Numbered from the stretch's first letter, positions 1 to 10,021 are shown. The stretch is 64,000 bases of DNA from Paenibacillus endophyticus (GCF_014192395.1 NZ_JACHXW010000019.1:62001-126000), one strand, 5' to 3'. The notes: generated by a model from the letters alone, not told the origin. Translations and numbers: made by a program.

Positions 1-1140
1 GCCCACTATCAAGAGCAGCAAAAACAGATCAAGAAGATGAAGGAAACGATCAAGCAATTGGAGGAATGGGGACGGATCGGCTCCAATGAAAAGTTTTTCA
101 AACGGGCAGCTTCAATTCGCAAAGCCTTGGAGAAGCTGGAGCGGGTTAAACGGCCGATTCTAGAGCGGAAAACAGCGGACTTCGAGCTCTCGCAGCATGA
201 CCGTTCCGGACGCAGAGTCATTTCCTTCGAGAAGGTGATAAAGCAATTCGGGGAGCGCAAGCTGCTGGACAATGCGGCTGGAAGCCTGATGTATGGAGAG
301 AAAGTCGTGCTGATAGGCGATAATGGATCGGGAAAAACGACCTTATTCAAGCTGCTGCTCGGCCAGCAGAAGCCGGATAGCGGGGAGCTTGTACAGGGGG
401 CAAGCCTGACTATTGGCTACTTGGCCCAGGAGGAAAAGGAAGAGAATCGGAAGCTGACGGTGCTGGAATATTTCAAAGCAGAGGGCAGGCTGGAGGAAGG
501 CGAAGCAAGGCATATGCTAGCGAGCTACTTGTTCTATGGCACCGATGTGTTTAAGCCGCTTCATGCCTTGTCCGGAGGTGAATGGTCACGTCTGCGCCTT
601 GCGCTCCTTATTCTAAAAAAGCCGAACCTGCTGCTGCTTGACGAGCCGACCAACCATTTGGATATTCGTTCACGGGAGGCGCTGGAAGAGGCTTTGGAGC
701 AATATCAGGGGACGATTCTCGCGATTTCGCATGACCGTTATTTCATCAACCGAATCGCGGAACGGGTATGGGAATTAAGCGCGGGCCAACTGCATGCGCA
801 TCTTGGGAATTATGACGATTGCAAAGAAAAGCTGCATAAGAACCAGGCTATCCCGATAGAACAAGCTTCGGATAGAAAGACAGCGGCAGCCATGCCGAGT
901 CGGAATGAGAGCAAGCCTATCGCGATTAAGGAGACAGAGACGCGGCTAAAGCGCGAGAACCTTGAGCTTACGATTGCAGAGCTGGAACGGAAAATGGCGG
1001 CAGCTGGCCAAGAGCTGGAGCTGCTTGCCGCTGCCAACGATCCGGCAAGGCTGAATGAGTTGTGGGAGCTTCGCGAGCAGGATCAGGCGAGGCTCGAGCT
1101 GCTGCTCGACAAGTGGATGCGTATCGCTGAAAAAGAATAG
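1..1140 (+). CDS. ABC-F family ATP-binding protein (5' end outside window)
   Basis: The frame is open from base 1, so the start and first ATPase domain lie upstream. The visible part begins with a charged, probably coiled-coil inter-domain linker of about 60 residues, followed by one complete nucleotide-binding domain: Walker A GDNGSGKTT, signature LSGGEW, Walker B LLLLDEP followed directly by TNHLD, and the switch histidine in AISHDRYF. There are no membrane segments, as expected for ABC-F proteins, which act on the ribosome E site rather than in transport. The last 90 residues are Glu/Arg/Lys-rich and likely coiled coil. Some ABC-F members protect ribosomes from antibiotics and others are translation factors; nothing here decides which this is. 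Confidence 0.88.
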   Translation, partial: AHYQEQQKQIKKMKETIKQLEEWGRIGSNEKFFKRAASIRKALEKLERVKRPILERKTADFELSQHDRSGRRVISFEKVIKQFGERKLLDNAAGSLMYGEKVVLIGDNGSGKTTLFKLLLGQQKPDSGELVQGASLTIGYLAQEEKEENRKLTVLEYFKAEGRLEEGEARHMLASYLFYGTDVFKPLHALSGGEWSRLRLALLILKKPNLLLLDEPTNHLDIRSREALEEALEQYQGTILAISHDRYFINRIAERVWELSAGQLHAHLGNYDDCKEKLHKNQAIPIEQASDRKTAAAMPSRNESKPIAIKETETRLKRENLELTIAELERKMAAAGQELELLAAANDPARLNELWELREQDQARLELLLDKWMRIAEKE

Positions 1141-1245
1141 GAAACGTTCTACTATTTCTTTCATTTTTCTCATATAAACGCTTACTTCCTGTTTCAGATA
1201 TGGTAAACTAAATGTTGGAAGCGCCAAGTCCAGGGGAGTGTAGCA

Positions 1246-2262
1246 ATGGAGCAGTTAATCGGGAAAATAATGAAACAAGATATTTTGAACGCATATGGCG
1301 TTACGATAGTACCGGCTAACGCTATCCTAACTAGAGAATCCCTACAGCTTATGGTCAATCATCGGATAGACTTAGACTCTATTGTTATTGCTGAACATAA
1401 TAAACCAATACTAGAAACAACGATGCAAATCGGCGAGCTCGTCCAGCAGACGGTCAGCGTTTCGAAGGAACTGTTCGAATCCATCCTCGTGTCTCGCAAG
1501 GTTCCATTAATGGAGATTCGCAACGAGGTGCTGCCTGCGATCTTGCAGCTCTCCAAAAACCCGGATATATTCGAATTGTTCGAAGCGGTGAAAGCGAAGG
1601 ATGATTACGTCTATCAGCATAATGTTGGCGTAGGGGTTATATCGACCCTTATAGGCAGATGGCTGAATCTGGATGATTCGGAACTGTCGATCCTCTCGCT
1701 GGCAGCAACCTTGCATGATGTCGGGAAGGTGAAGCTTCCGCTTGAGGTTCTGAATAAGCCAGGCAAGCTCAATGAGGTGGAGTTTCAACTCATTAAGAAA
1801 CATACGATATACGGATACGAGCTGCTTAAGGGAACGACCGGCCTAAGCCTGCGCATTGCCAGGGTAGCGCTGCAGCATCATGAGCGCGAGGACGGCAATG
1901 GATACCCGCTCGGATTAAAGAAAGAAAACATAGATTTATTCAGCTCCATCGTATCGGTTGCCGATATTTTTCATGCGATGTCTTCCAAGCGGCCTTACCA
2001 TGAGCCCTTGTCCTTTCATGAGATTGTCAGTCAAATGAGCAAAGGAAAGTTCGGTGCGTTGAACCCGCAGATTATTTCCGTGTTTATCGAGAATATGATG
2101 AAGCGGCTGGTAGGCAGGCAGGTCATGCTGACGGATGGCCGAGCAGGAGAAGTCGTTTATCTCAACCCGCATAATATCGAGACGCCGTTAATTAAGCTCG
2201 CCGATTATTTTCTGGATCTTAGCCAGGAGCGGGAAATCCATATCAAATCCGTCATTGCTTGA
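1246..2262 (+). CDS. HD-GYP domain protein, probable cyclic-di-GMP phosphodiesterase
   Basis: 338 residues. The N-terminal 105 residues have no motif I recognise. The rest is an HD-GYP domain: H125, the HD pair at 157-158 in TLHDVGK, H186, and HHEREDGNGYP at 211-221, the full signature that names the family. HD-GYP proteins of this kind hydrolyse cyclic-di-GMP and are metal dependent. It is cytosolic, with no membrane segment or sensor domain visible. The ATG is preceded by GGGGAG eight bases upstream. It stands alone between an ABC-F gene and a strong terminator. Activity on cyclic-di-GMP is inferred from the intact motif. Confidence 0.9.
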   Translation: MEQLIGKIMKQDILNAYGVTIVPANAILTRESLQLMVNHRIDLDSIVIAEHNKPILETTMQIGELVQQTVSVSKELFESILVSRKVPLMEIRNEVLPAILQLSKNPDIFELFEAVKAKDDYVYQHNVGVGVISTLIGRWLNLDDSELSILSLAATLHDVGKVKLPLEVLNKPGKLNEVEFQLIKKHTIYGYELLKGTTGLSLRIARVALQHHEREDGNGYPLGLKKENIDLFSSIVSVADIFHAMSSKRPYHEPLSFHEIVSQMSKGKFGALNPQIISVFIENMMKRLVGRQVMLTDGRAGEVVYLNPHNIETPLIKLADYFLDLSQEREIHIKSVIA

Positions 2263-2280
2263 AAGTAGAAACTCCGAAGA

Positions 2281-2317
2281 GCTGCTAACCAACCTAGGTT
2301 GATTAGCAGCTTTTTTT
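2281..2317 (+). terminator. Rho-independent terminator after the HD-GYP gene
   Basis: GCTGCTAA pairs with TTAGCAGC, extended inward by CAACC/GGTTG around CTAG, and is followed by seven T residues. It lies 19 bases after the HD-GYP stop codon. Confidence 0.88.
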
Positions 2318-2559
2318 AATATATAAGAATTTATATGTTTTCCCATATAGATGTGCTTATATATCTCCGCGAAACGGCTGCTTTTGCTATAGAGGACGGC
2401 GACAGCCGTTTACACTAGGGCGGAGTGAATGAACATCTGAGCGCAAAGTATGTGCATTTCTACGATTGGGCTTCCGGCAGCGGCTGAAACGGGTAGAAAT
2501 AGCCACACGATTCGCCGGATATTTTTGCTATAGTACAATTATTAGCCGGAGGTGCAAGC

Positions 2560-4362
2560 ATGAGAACGGGTCTAAGCAATCCGATGACGAAGCTAAACGT
2601 GAAGCAGCAATTGATTCTGTTGTTTCTTGTAATGGTAAGTCCGATCTTTCTGCTTCATTGGTATGGGAACATGAAGGCAGAGCATTTGCTCAAAAACCAT
2701 GTGACGAGCGCGTATGTGGAGCTGAGCAAACAAAACTATACGGTCATTAAACGCGATATGGATACGATTAGCAAAATTACGACAACGATCATTCAGAATC
2801 CGATTACGCAGCAGCTCATTCCGCTGGAGAGCGATCCCGTTATTGAGCGGGTTCGCAAATACGACAAAGTCGATAAGCTTCTTGCGGGCAACTCCATTCC
2901 GCTAAACGGTGGGGAGGCGGTGTATTATTCGTTATACATTTATGATCCGAATGATTATTACTTTTTCGCTCCGAAGCGCCAATTGATGCAGACCGGCGTC
3001 TATTTCTTCTCTGATGCAGATAAGCCCGAATGGTTCGACAGGGCTGTGGATCTCAGGAGCAAAGGCTATATGGATATCATCTACACGAACGTAGGCCTTT
3101 CGCGAATTAATACGCTTGCCTACATACGAGCAGTCAATAACGTAACAGTTGGAAACGGTATCATAGGCGTGCTGGTAGCGACCAAAATGGATATGAAGAT
3201 CGCGGAGTCGCTTCGTTCGGTCTCATTGCCTGACGGCAAAATTATGTTCACGGACTGGGATAATCGCGTTCTTGCTGCGACGGATTCCAAGCTGATGGGG
3301 AAGCAGCTTGATCTGCCGCCCGAGATGGCGATTGCGGATACGATGGAGGCTGAGGGAAGCTTTGACATTATGACCGATGAGTTCATTTATGTGGTCAACT
3401 ATAATCGCATCATGAGCCACAAGCTCGTCTATCAAATTCCGGTCAGTTCACTATTGAAGCAGCAGAGCGAGCTTAAGAATGTCATTCAGCTCATTTCGAT
3501 TGCGTATATTTTGTTCGGCTGCATCGTCATGGTCTATTTCTGGCGATCACTCATGACACCGCTTCAGAAGCTTGCCCAATTCGTACATACGTACGAGCCG
3601 GGCAAGCTCGTGCCGGAGACGCCCGGCAAAGGGCGAAACGATGAGATTGGTGTGCTGTTCGCTGCTTTATACGACATGGCCCGCAGGCTGAATGTGCTCA
3701 TTCACTACAAATACAATATGGATATTAAACAGAAGGAATCGCAGCTGCAGCTGCTTTATCAACAAATTAACCCGCATCTGCTGTATAACACGCTTGAGAG
3801 CATCTACTGGAAAAGCTCGCTTGAGGGCAATACGGAATCGGCGGAAATGATCAAGGATTTGTCAAAGCTCATGAAAATCGGCCTCAGTCGGGGACGGGAG
3901 CTAATCCCGCTCGAGGAGGAGCTGGAGCACGCATCGGCCTACGTCAGTCTGCAGCAGAAACGGTACAAATACGAGTTTCAGGTGCTGTGGAGCATTCCGG
4001 ATGCGGCGAGGGGCATTCTAATTCCCAAAATATCGCTGCAGCCGCTCATCGAAAATGCCATTATTCATGGCGTGAAGCACATGGGCGAGGATGGGGAAAT
4101 CCATGTATCCGCGGTGGTTGAGGGCGAGCGGGTAACGATAAAAGTGGAGGACAACGGCCATAAGGAAGTGGATTATACCGCATTGGATAGGCTGCTAAGC
4201 AGCGACAAGCCGGATCATACATCTGGCTACGGCATACGAAACATCCATCAGCGGATCCAGCTCCATTTCGGCAATATGTACGGAATGGGCTACAGGCGCG
4301 GGGAGCATGGCGGAACAGCCGCCACGATTATTTTGCCAGCGAGCTATGATGTACCAAAATGA
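2560..4362 (+). CDS. YesM-type sensor histidine kinase
   Basis: 600 residues. A membrane helix at about 17-36 and another at about 300-322 enclose a large extracellular sensor region of the Cache type expected in this family; a HAMP-like segment follows (about 325-380). The phospho-acceptor motif QQINPHLLYNTLE carries H406, and the ATPase domain shows PLIENAIIHGVKH and a G-rich loop at GYGIRN. This is the His_kinase (LytS/YesM) class, which pairs with AraC-type regulators; the cognate regulator follows 31 bases downstream. Start ATG has GGAGGTG seven bases before it. The ligand is probably the sugar carried by the transporter encoded next. An extended -10 element (TGCTATAGT, 2526-2534) sits just upstream. 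Confidence 0.92.
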   Translation: MRTGLSNPMTKLNVKQQLILLFLVMVSPIFLLHWYGNMKAEHLLKNHVTSAYVELSKQNYTVIKRDMDTISKITTTIIQNPITQQLIPLESDPVIERVRKYDKVDKLLAGNSIPLNGGEAVYYSLYIYDPNDYYFFAPKRQLMQTGVYFFSDADKPEWFDRAVDLRSKGYMDIIYTNVGLSRINTLAYIRAVNNVTVGNGIIGVLVATKMDMKIAESLRSVSLPDGKIMFTDWDNRVLAATDSKLMGKQLDLPPEMAIADTMEAEGSFDIMTDEFIYVVNYNRIMSHKLVYQIPVSSLLKQQSELKNVIQLISIAYILFGCIVMVYFWRSLMTPLQKLAQFVHTYEPGKLVPETPGKGRNDEIGVLFAALYDMARRLNVLIHYKYNMDIKQKESQLQLLYQQINPHLLYNTLESIYWKSSLEGNTESAEMIKDLSKLMKIGLSRGRELIPLEEELEHASAYVSLQQKRYKYEFQVLWSIPDAARGILIPKISLQPLIENAIIHGVKHMGEDGEIHVSAVVEGERVTIKVEDNGHKEVDYTALDRLLSSDKPDHTSGYGIRNIHQRIQLHFGNMYGMGYRRGEHGGTAATIILPASYDVPK

Positions 4363-4393
4363 GCGAATGAAATGAGAACCGGGAGGAAGCTAC

Positions 4394-5731
4394 ATGTACA
4401 ATATACTGATCGTGGATGACGAACCGTTAATTTGCGAAGGGCTGTCAAGCCTGCTCGCTTCTTCCGGCATTAATCTGGCCCATGTCTATATGGCGCACAG
4501 CGGCTACGAGGCGCTTGATTATTTGAGGATCGAAGAAATAGATTTGCTGATTACCGACATCCAGATGGGCTCCATGAACGGGATTGAGCTGATGCATCAG
4601 GCTAAGCTGCTAAAGCCATGGGTGCAGACCATCATTATTTCGGCTTATGAGACGTTCCAGTACGCGCAGATGGCTATCCGGCTAGGCGCAAAGGATTATA
4701 TGATCAAGCCCCTTAACAATGAGCACTTTCTGGATTCCGTGCGGAATGTGCTGCTCAAGATGGATAAGCCCGCGGCATCGGAGGATCAGTTCCTATCGAA
4801 GCTGCAGGAGCATTTCCACATGGAGGAGCCGCTCCCGCAGCGGACCGAGCTATTCAACAAGCTGCTGGCAAGCCCGCAGGAGAATGCTGGAGAGGTAGCG
4901 AGAATGCTGTATGACCGGTATGCCGTGAAGCTTCAGGGGCCGTATTTCGCAGTAATCAAGCTGCGTCTGCACTTGGCGGTGAAGGATCGCGCCATACCGG
5001 CAAGAGATGCGCTGCTGCTGCAGTATGCTGCCCTTAACATTGCCAACGAGCTGCTTGATAAGGAATGGAATCATGCAGCCTTCTATTCGCCGAACCAGGA
5101 AATTAGCATTCTCATTCAATGGGACGAGAGCGAATTCGGCGAATCGAGCGTGAACAAAATCAATCAGCTGGATATGATCGGGCGCAGCCTCCATTACAAT
5201 ATTCACAAATATTTGGGGCTGCACGGGGTTATCGGAATCAGCCAGATCGTGCGCGGGATCGAATTTCTAAGCATGCTTGACGAGCAGGCGCGCAAAGCCA
5301 TTCTATGGAACCGCGAGCACCGGGACCATTATGTGTTTTATTATGGCGATTTTAACTGGAGCACCTACACACAGGACCCGACGGCCGAGGAGCTGAATGA
5401 GCAGAACAGCTTGATCGTGGAGAAATCCAAGGCATATATCGACCGCAATTTCGCGCAGAAGGGCCTTACGCTGCATGAGGTAGCCCAGAAAAACCACGTC
5501 AGTCCCAATTATTTGAGCTATTTGTTCAAAAAGGATACGGGCTATAACCTATGGGAGTACGTCATCAAGCTCCGAATGGAAGAGAGCCGCAAGCTCATTC
5601 TTCATACGGATTTGCGGAGATACGAAATATCGGAGCGGGTAGGGTATGAATCGCCGGAGCATTTCAGCAAAATTTTCAAAAAATATTATGGGATGAGCCC
5701 GAGCGAGCTGAAGAAGGACGACAAGAGATAA
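4394..5731 (+). CDS. YesN-type response regulator with AraC DNA-binding domain
   Basis: 445 residues. Receiver domain at 1-120 with acidic pair DD at 8-9, phospho-acceptor D55 in LLITDIQMGS and K at about 104 in MIKPL. A middle region of about 200 residues is variable in this family. Residues 345-440 form two helix-turn-helix motifs of the AraC/XylS type, ending in YYGMSPSELKK. It takes phosphate from the kinase just upstream and most likely activates the permease and binding-protein genes downstream, which start 105 bases later. Start has GGGAGGAAG before ATG. Confidence 0.92.
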   Translation: MYNILIVDDEPLICEGLSSLLASSGINLAHVYMAHSGYEALDYLRIEEIDLLITDIQMGSMNGIELMHQAKLLKPWVQTIIISAYETFQYAQMAIRLGAKDYMIKPLNNEHFLDSVRNVLLKMDKPAASEDQFLSKLQEHFHMEEPLPQRTELFNKLLASPQENAGEVARMLYDRYAVKLQGPYFAVIKLRLHLAVKDRAIPARDALLLQYAALNIANELLDKEWNHAAFYSPNQEISILIQWDESEFGESSVNKINQLDMIGRSLHYNIHKYLGLHGVIGISQIVRGIEFLSMLDEQARKAILWNREHRDHYVFYYGDFNWSTYTQDPTAEELNEQNSLIVEKSKAYIDRNFAQKGLTLHEVAQKNHVSPNYLSYLFKKDTGYNLWEYVIKLRMEESRKLILHTDLRRYEISERVGYESPEHFSKIFKKYYGMSPSELKKDDKR

Positions 5732-5836
5732 GATGAAGTAAAAATAGCTATCATTGCCTTAGATATGCACATTACCAGCCAGCCGTCTTCCTTCTAAAAT
5801 GAGATAGAGCGATAGAAAAGAAAAGAGGGAATCCTG

Positions 5837-6760
5837 ATGAACCAACCAGCAGCAGTTAGCAAGCCGCTCGATACCCAGGTGCAGAGGAAGGCTGGCAGGT
5901 GGAAAAAGCATGTTTCGGGCTATTTATTTCTGTTGCCGGCAGCCATCATATTTATTTTGTTTTTGTGGGTGCCGATAACAAAGGGGATTATTTACAGCTT
6001 CTATACGATTGATTTTGTCAAAGGAAATGAATTCGTCGGGCTGGACAATTACAAGACGATCTTCAATGATCCTGACGTGTGGATCGGCGTGAAAAACACG
6101 CTTTATTACATGTTTTTATGTCTAATCATCGGCTTCTGGGTACCGATCCTGTTCGCAATCGCGATCTCTGAGCTGCGCCGCTTTCAAGGCTTCGTGCGTG
6201 TAGCAGCTTACCTGCCGAATGTTATTCCGGCGGTCGTGCTGTACGGTTTGTGGCGATGGTTCTATGATCCGGTCGGGCCTATCAACGGTGTCTTGACGCA
6301 GGCGGGCTCGGATCAAATTGCGTTTCTCACCAATAAGAGCTGGTCGATGATCTCGCTTGTCATTATGGAGACGTGGCAGCAATTCGGTTCAGGGATGCTC
6401 ATCTATTTGGCGGCGGTGCTAAGCATTCCGCGTGATTGGTATGAAGCGGCAGAGATCGACGGTGCGGGCATCTTCCGCCGCATTTGGCATATTACGCTGC
6501 CGTCGATTCGCGGTCTCGTGCTGCTGCTGTTCCTCCTGCAGCTTATTGCGACTACGCAAGGCTTCCAATCGCAGCTGGCGCTGCTCGACGGCGGCCCGAA
6601 TAAAGCGACGCTTACGTACTCGCTGCTCATCGTCAAATACGCGTTCACAAGACTGGATTACGGGGTTGCATCCGCGCTTGGCGTGCTGATGTTCCTTGTC
6701 CTTGGCGGATTGGCGCTGCTGCAATTCAAACTGAACAACAAGGGGGCAGCGAAGTCATGA
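5837..6760 (+). CDS. CUT1-type sugar ABC transporter permease, first subunit (LplB/UgpA-like)
   Basis: 307 residues, six predicted membrane helices starting at about residue 30, with the inner-membrane permease EAA loop EAAEIDGAG about residue 205, which docks on the ATPase. The N-terminal extension and order of helices match MalF/UgpA-like permeases. AGAGGGA precedes the ATG. The next permease overlaps its stop (ATGA), so the two are translationally coupled. No ATPase gene is nearby; systems of this type in Paenibacillus commonly share an MsmX-like ATPase encoded elsewhere. The sugar cannot be named from sequence; complex oligosaccharides or plant-polymer fragments are common for the YesM/YesN-linked class. 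Confidence 0.9.
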   Translation: MNQPAAVSKPLDTQVQRKAGRWKKHVSGYLFLLPAAIIFILFLWVPITKGIIYSFYTIDFVKGNEFVGLDNYKTIFNDPDVWIGVKNTLYYMFLCLIIGFWVPILFAIAISELRRFQGFVRVAAYLPNVIPAVVLYGLWRWFYDPVGPINGVLTQAGSDQIAFLTNKSWSMISLVIMETWQQFGSGMLIYLAAVLSIPRDWYEAAEIDGAGIFRRIWHITLPSIRGLVLLLFLLQLIATTQGFQSQLALLDGGPNKATLTYSLLIVKYAFTRLDYGVASALGVLMFLVLGGLALLQFKLNNKGAAKS

Positions 6761-7629
6761 AAAGCGTAGACAGAGGCATTCTATCCAGCTACGATTACCG
6801 CAAAAAAACAAACAAGCTCGGCTTCCTGGTCGTTATCGCCGTCATCGTAGCAATGGTGGGCTCGATGCTTTATCCGGTATTGACCGCCTTGTTCAACGGC
6901 TTGAAGGCGAATACGGAGGTTAATTCCTTCCCGCCGCGCTTCCTGCCTTCGGAATGGCATTTCGACAATTATGAAGCGGGCTGGAACTTCATGAACCTGC
7001 CTGTTTTTCTGAAAAACACGCTGATGATTTTTGGCGGCAACATGATCATGACGGTAGTTGTGCTCGGGTTGGCGGCTTTCAGCCTGTCGAAGCTAAACGT
7101 TCCGTATCAGCGGGCGATATATTTCTTCTTCATGATTACACTGTTCATACCGCCTAGCACGTATATTATTCCGAACTTTCTTAATTTGAAGGATCTTGGC
7201 CTGCTGAATACGTATGCCGCTTTTTGGCTGCCTGCCAGCGCCAGCGCTTTTTATTTGCTCCTTCTCAAAAACTTTATTGACGGCATTCATCATGAGATGT
7301 TCGAGGCTGCTCGCATTGACGGCGCATCCGATTGGAAATGCTTCAGCCTGATCGCTGTGCCGCTGTCCATTCCTATTTTCTCAACGCTCGCTATTTTCGT
7401 GTTCTCGACGGCATGGAATGATTGGTTCTGGCCATCACTCGTCATGCACAGCGACAGCAAATACCCGCTCGCAACGGCGGTCTACAAATACGTTATCAGC
7501 GCGCAGCGGCTGAATCTGAACATTAGGTTCGCCATCCTGACAATGGTCATGCTGCCTCCGATTCTCGTGTTTCTTACGTTCCAGAAATTTATTATGCGCG
7601 GACTTCAGCTTGGCGGGGTCAAGGGATAA
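6757..7629 (+). CDS. CUT1-type sugar ABC transporter permease, second subunit (LplC/UgpE-like)
   Basis: 290 residues, six membrane helices, EAA loop EAARIDGASDWKCF around residue 185. Overlaps the upstream permease by four bases. Together the two permeases form the membrane pore for the solute-binding lipoprotein encoded next. Ends with the family-typical short tail MRGLQLGGVKG. Confidence 0.9.
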   Translation: MKSVDRGILSSYDYRKKTNKLGFLVVIAVIVAMVGSMLYPVLTALFNGLKANTEVNSFPPRFLPSEWHFDNYEAGWNFMNLPVFLKNTLMIFGGNMIMTVVVLGLAAFSLSKLNVPYQRAIYFFFMITLFIPPSTYIIPNFLNLKDLGLLNTYAAFWLPASASAFYLLLLKNFIDGIHHEMFEAARIDGASDWKCFSLIAVPLSIPIFSTLAIFVFSTAWNDWFWPSLVMHSDSKYPLATAVYKYVISAQRLNLNIRFAILTMVMLPPILVFLTFQKFIMRGLQLGGVKG

Positions 7630-7739
7630 ACAGTTCGTAAACATACACATGATCGGAATAGGAATACACCTCGCCCAAATGAAAACGCCTCCTTTATGAT
7701 GGGGATGTAGCAAAATATGAGTTGAGAAGGGGAATATCG

Positions 7740-9194
7740 ATGGTAAAGAAAAATGTAGCAATCCTCATTTGTATGGTTATGCTATGCTCCATCCTGGCAG
7801 CATGCAGCGGAGGCAACGGCAAGAACGATCCGAAGGAAACGGAAAAGCCGACGAATGCTGCGACAAATAATACGCCAGCAGCAGAAACAGATCCTCCGAA
7901 GGAAGATATCAAAGACAAAAAAATTACGATCAGCATCTATTATCCTCTGCCTGACCAAGTCGAGAACCGCAAGCTGGAAGACGACAAAATCAAACGTTTC
8001 AACGAAGTATATCCTAATGTGGAAATCGTGAAGAGCGACTGGCATTACAACCCGAGCGAAATCGGCATCAAAATGGCGGCCAACGAAGCGCCGACCTTCT
8101 TCAATACTTGGGCAACGGAAGCAAAGTTCTTGCAGGAGCGAGGCTGGGTAGCCGATATTACGGAGCTATGGGATGCTTATGAGTATAAGGATCAAATCAA
8201 TCCCGTTCTGCAAAGCCAATTCATTATTGACGGCAAGGTGTTCGGGGTATCTCAGAAGGCTTATGTAACGACTACGGTCGTTAACAAAAAGATGCTGGAT
8301 GAGAAAGGCGTAGCCGTTCCGTCCTATGACTGGACATGGGAAGATATGTACAACACGGCCAAGGCGGTCGCTGATCCGAAAAAAGGGATCGCGGGTATCG
8401 CTCCAATGGGCAAAGGCACGGAAGCAGGCTGGAACTGGACCAATTTCCTGTTCGAAGCAGGCGGGGAAATCCAGACTGTCGCAGACGGCAAAGTAACGGC
8501 AGCATTCAACTCCCCTGCCGGTCTGAAGGCGCTTGAGTTCTACAATAAGCTGAGATGGGAAGCCAATGCGATTCCGCAGGACTGGGCACTTGGCTGGGGA
8601 GACGCGGTTGGCGCGTTCGGCCAAAGCCGTACGGCAATGGTTATCGCAGGAGCAGAAGGCGTTCTCGAGCAAGCGCTTAACCAAGGCGGCTTGAAGCCGG
8701 AGGATGTATTGACATTCCCAATGCCGGCAGCTGAGAAAGGCGGCAAGCACACTGGCGTGCTTGGAGGCGATTACCTGGTCATCAACCCGAATGCAACGAA
8801 GGATGAGCAAGAAATGGCATTCCGCTATATCACATTCGATTATTTCACGGATAAAGGCTTAGAGTCGATCGAAGCGGATATCCAGAAGCGCCAAGCTGAA
8901 GGGAAATTCTTTATTCCGCCGCAAATGAATTACTACAGCCCGTCTTCGGAATACGGACAGAAGGCTCAAGCGATTTTTGACAAATACGACAACGTCTACA
9001 AATATAATCCGGAGTCCGATGCGCTGCTTGACGGCAAGCCGGAAGCACAATACAACACGCAGGATTACTACGGCGAAGTAACGAACGTGCTGCAGGAAGT
9101 ATTCTCGAATAAAGGTTCAGACTTGCAGGCCTTGCTTGATAAATCGGCAAAAGTCGTGCAAGAAAAGTTTTTTGATTCGATCAAAGTAGAATAG
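7740..9194 (+). CDS. Extracellular sugar-binding lipoprotein of the ABC importer
   Basis: 484 residues from ATG 7740, chosen because AAGGGG lies seven bases before it; an upstream TTG (7722) in the same frame would put this ribosome site inside the coding region. Signal peptide VKKNVAILICMVMLCSILAACSG ends in lipobox LAAC, so the protein is tethered to the outer face of the membrane. A 40-residue Thr/Asn/Glu/Lys-rich linker is followed by an SBP family 1 fold (VNKKMLDEKG, QSRTAMVIAG, LGGDYLVINP). It sits last in the kinase-regulator-permease-permease-binding protein unit, 110 bases after the permease. Confidence 0.9.
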   Translation: MVKKNVAILICMVMLCSILAACSGGNGKNDPKETEKPTNAATNNTPAAETDPPKEDIKDKKITISIYYPLPDQVENRKLEDDKIKRFNEVYPNVEIVKSDWHYNPSEIGIKMAANEAPTFFNTWATEAKFLQERGWVADITELWDAYEYKDQINPVLQSQFIIDGKVFGVSQKAYVTTTVVNKKMLDEKGVAVPSYDWTWEDMYNTAKAVADPKKGIAGIAPMGKGTEAGWNWTNFLFEAGGEIQTVADGKVTAAFNSPAGLKALEFYNKLRWEANAIPQDWALGWGDAVGAFGQSRTAMVIAGAEGVLEQALNQGGLKPEDVLTFPMPAAEKGGKHTGVLGGDYLVINPNATKDEQEMAFRYITFDYFTDKGLESIEADIQKRQAEGKFFIPPQMNYYSPSSEYGQKAQAIFDKYDNVYKYNPESDALLDGKPEAQYNTQDYYGEVTNVLQEVFSNKGSDLQALLDKSAKVVQEKFFDSIKVE

Positions 9195-9243
9195 CAACAT
9201 AAAAGGCCTCCATTCGCAAGTTGAATGGAGGCCTTTTATGTTG
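9195..9243. terminator. Bidirectional terminator, 21-bp perfect inverted repeat
   Basis: Bases 9195-9215 and 9223-9243 are exact inverted copies around a 7-base loop; the arms end in AAAA/TTTT runs. It separates two convergent genes whose stops are one base from either side, so it serves both strands. Confidence 0.93.
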
Positions 9244-9244
9244 T

Positions 9245-9745
9245 CTAGCTTTCGAATTCCTCGGCAGCATTCGCGTGTAGGCTGTCTTCCTCGTTGTCTC
9301 TGATTGTTTTCTGAAGCACAAGGCAGGCGACGATGAGGAACGCACCGGCTATGGCGTAGTAGCCTTTCACGTAAAGTGGCTCCTCAAGCACGTATATACC
9401 AATGTATTGGGCGAGAACGGCAAGGATAAAGCCGGCCCAAGCCATGAATGTGAATGCGGAAGTATTGCGGCTTCTATAACCGGGATTGTAATCCTTCAGA
9501 AACTTATCCTCGTCGTTGTCCCGTGCTACCTTCTGGAGCAGGAAGGAAGTGATGATTAAGAGAATGCCGGTTACGGCGTAATAGCCTTGAACGGACATCG
9601 GCTGTTTCAGCGTATAGATGCCGATGAATTCGAAGCCGCAAGCGATAAGAAAGGCTGCCCATGCCATGAACGTGTAGGTAGGGGTATTGCGGCGGCGGTA
9701 AAAGTTAGCGGGTTTGCGTACATGCATCGTTTCCATTTTTTCCAT
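9245..9745 (-). CDS. YiaA/YiaB-family membrane protein with two copies of the domain
   Basis: 166 residues. Two tandem copies of a two-helix unit are plain: TFMAWAAFLIACGFEFIGIY... and TFMAWAGFILAVLAQYIGIY..., each followed by a second helix and a charged RDNDED / RDNEED tail, giving four membrane helices in all. This is the YiaA/B two-helix domain of unknown function. The start is the ATG at 9745 because GGGAGG lies eight bases upstream; the 93 codons open further upstream are low-complexity non-coding-looking sequence. Single-gene unit, convergent with the sugar-transport operon. Confidence 0.85.
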   Translation of the reverse strand: MEKMETMHVRKPANFYRRRNTPTYTFMAWAAFLIACGFEFIGIYTLKQPMSVQGYYAVTGILLIITSFLLQKVARDNDEDKFLKDYNPGYRSRNTSAFTFMAWAGFILAVLAQYIGIYVLEEPLYVKGYYAIAGAFLIVACLVLQKTIRDNEEDSLHANAAEEFES

Positions 9746-10021
9746 TTGTGAAGGCCTCCCGAATCGAGTTGTTGTTGATGTCTTTAGTTTACAGCATATT
9801 CCTATGACTGAAAGTACCAACTTATTGTAGTACCAGGTGCTAGAAAGCTGAGCGCTGTTCATTCTGAAAGCAGGCTCGAACTGGACATTACTGTTAAAAA
9901 TAACCGCGTATATATTTGGAGGCAAGGCCGTTTGTGATATTTTGGCCCGATTGCGACCTTGTTTCAGACAGAGGAATTGGCTAATTGGCTGGCAGGAATA
10001 AAATAACGATAGCTGGATTTG

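Noticed and set aside
2466..2750. 94-residue plus-strand frame overlapping the kinase start
   Set aside because: No ribosome site and composition unlike coding; the kinase has a strong site and family motifs.
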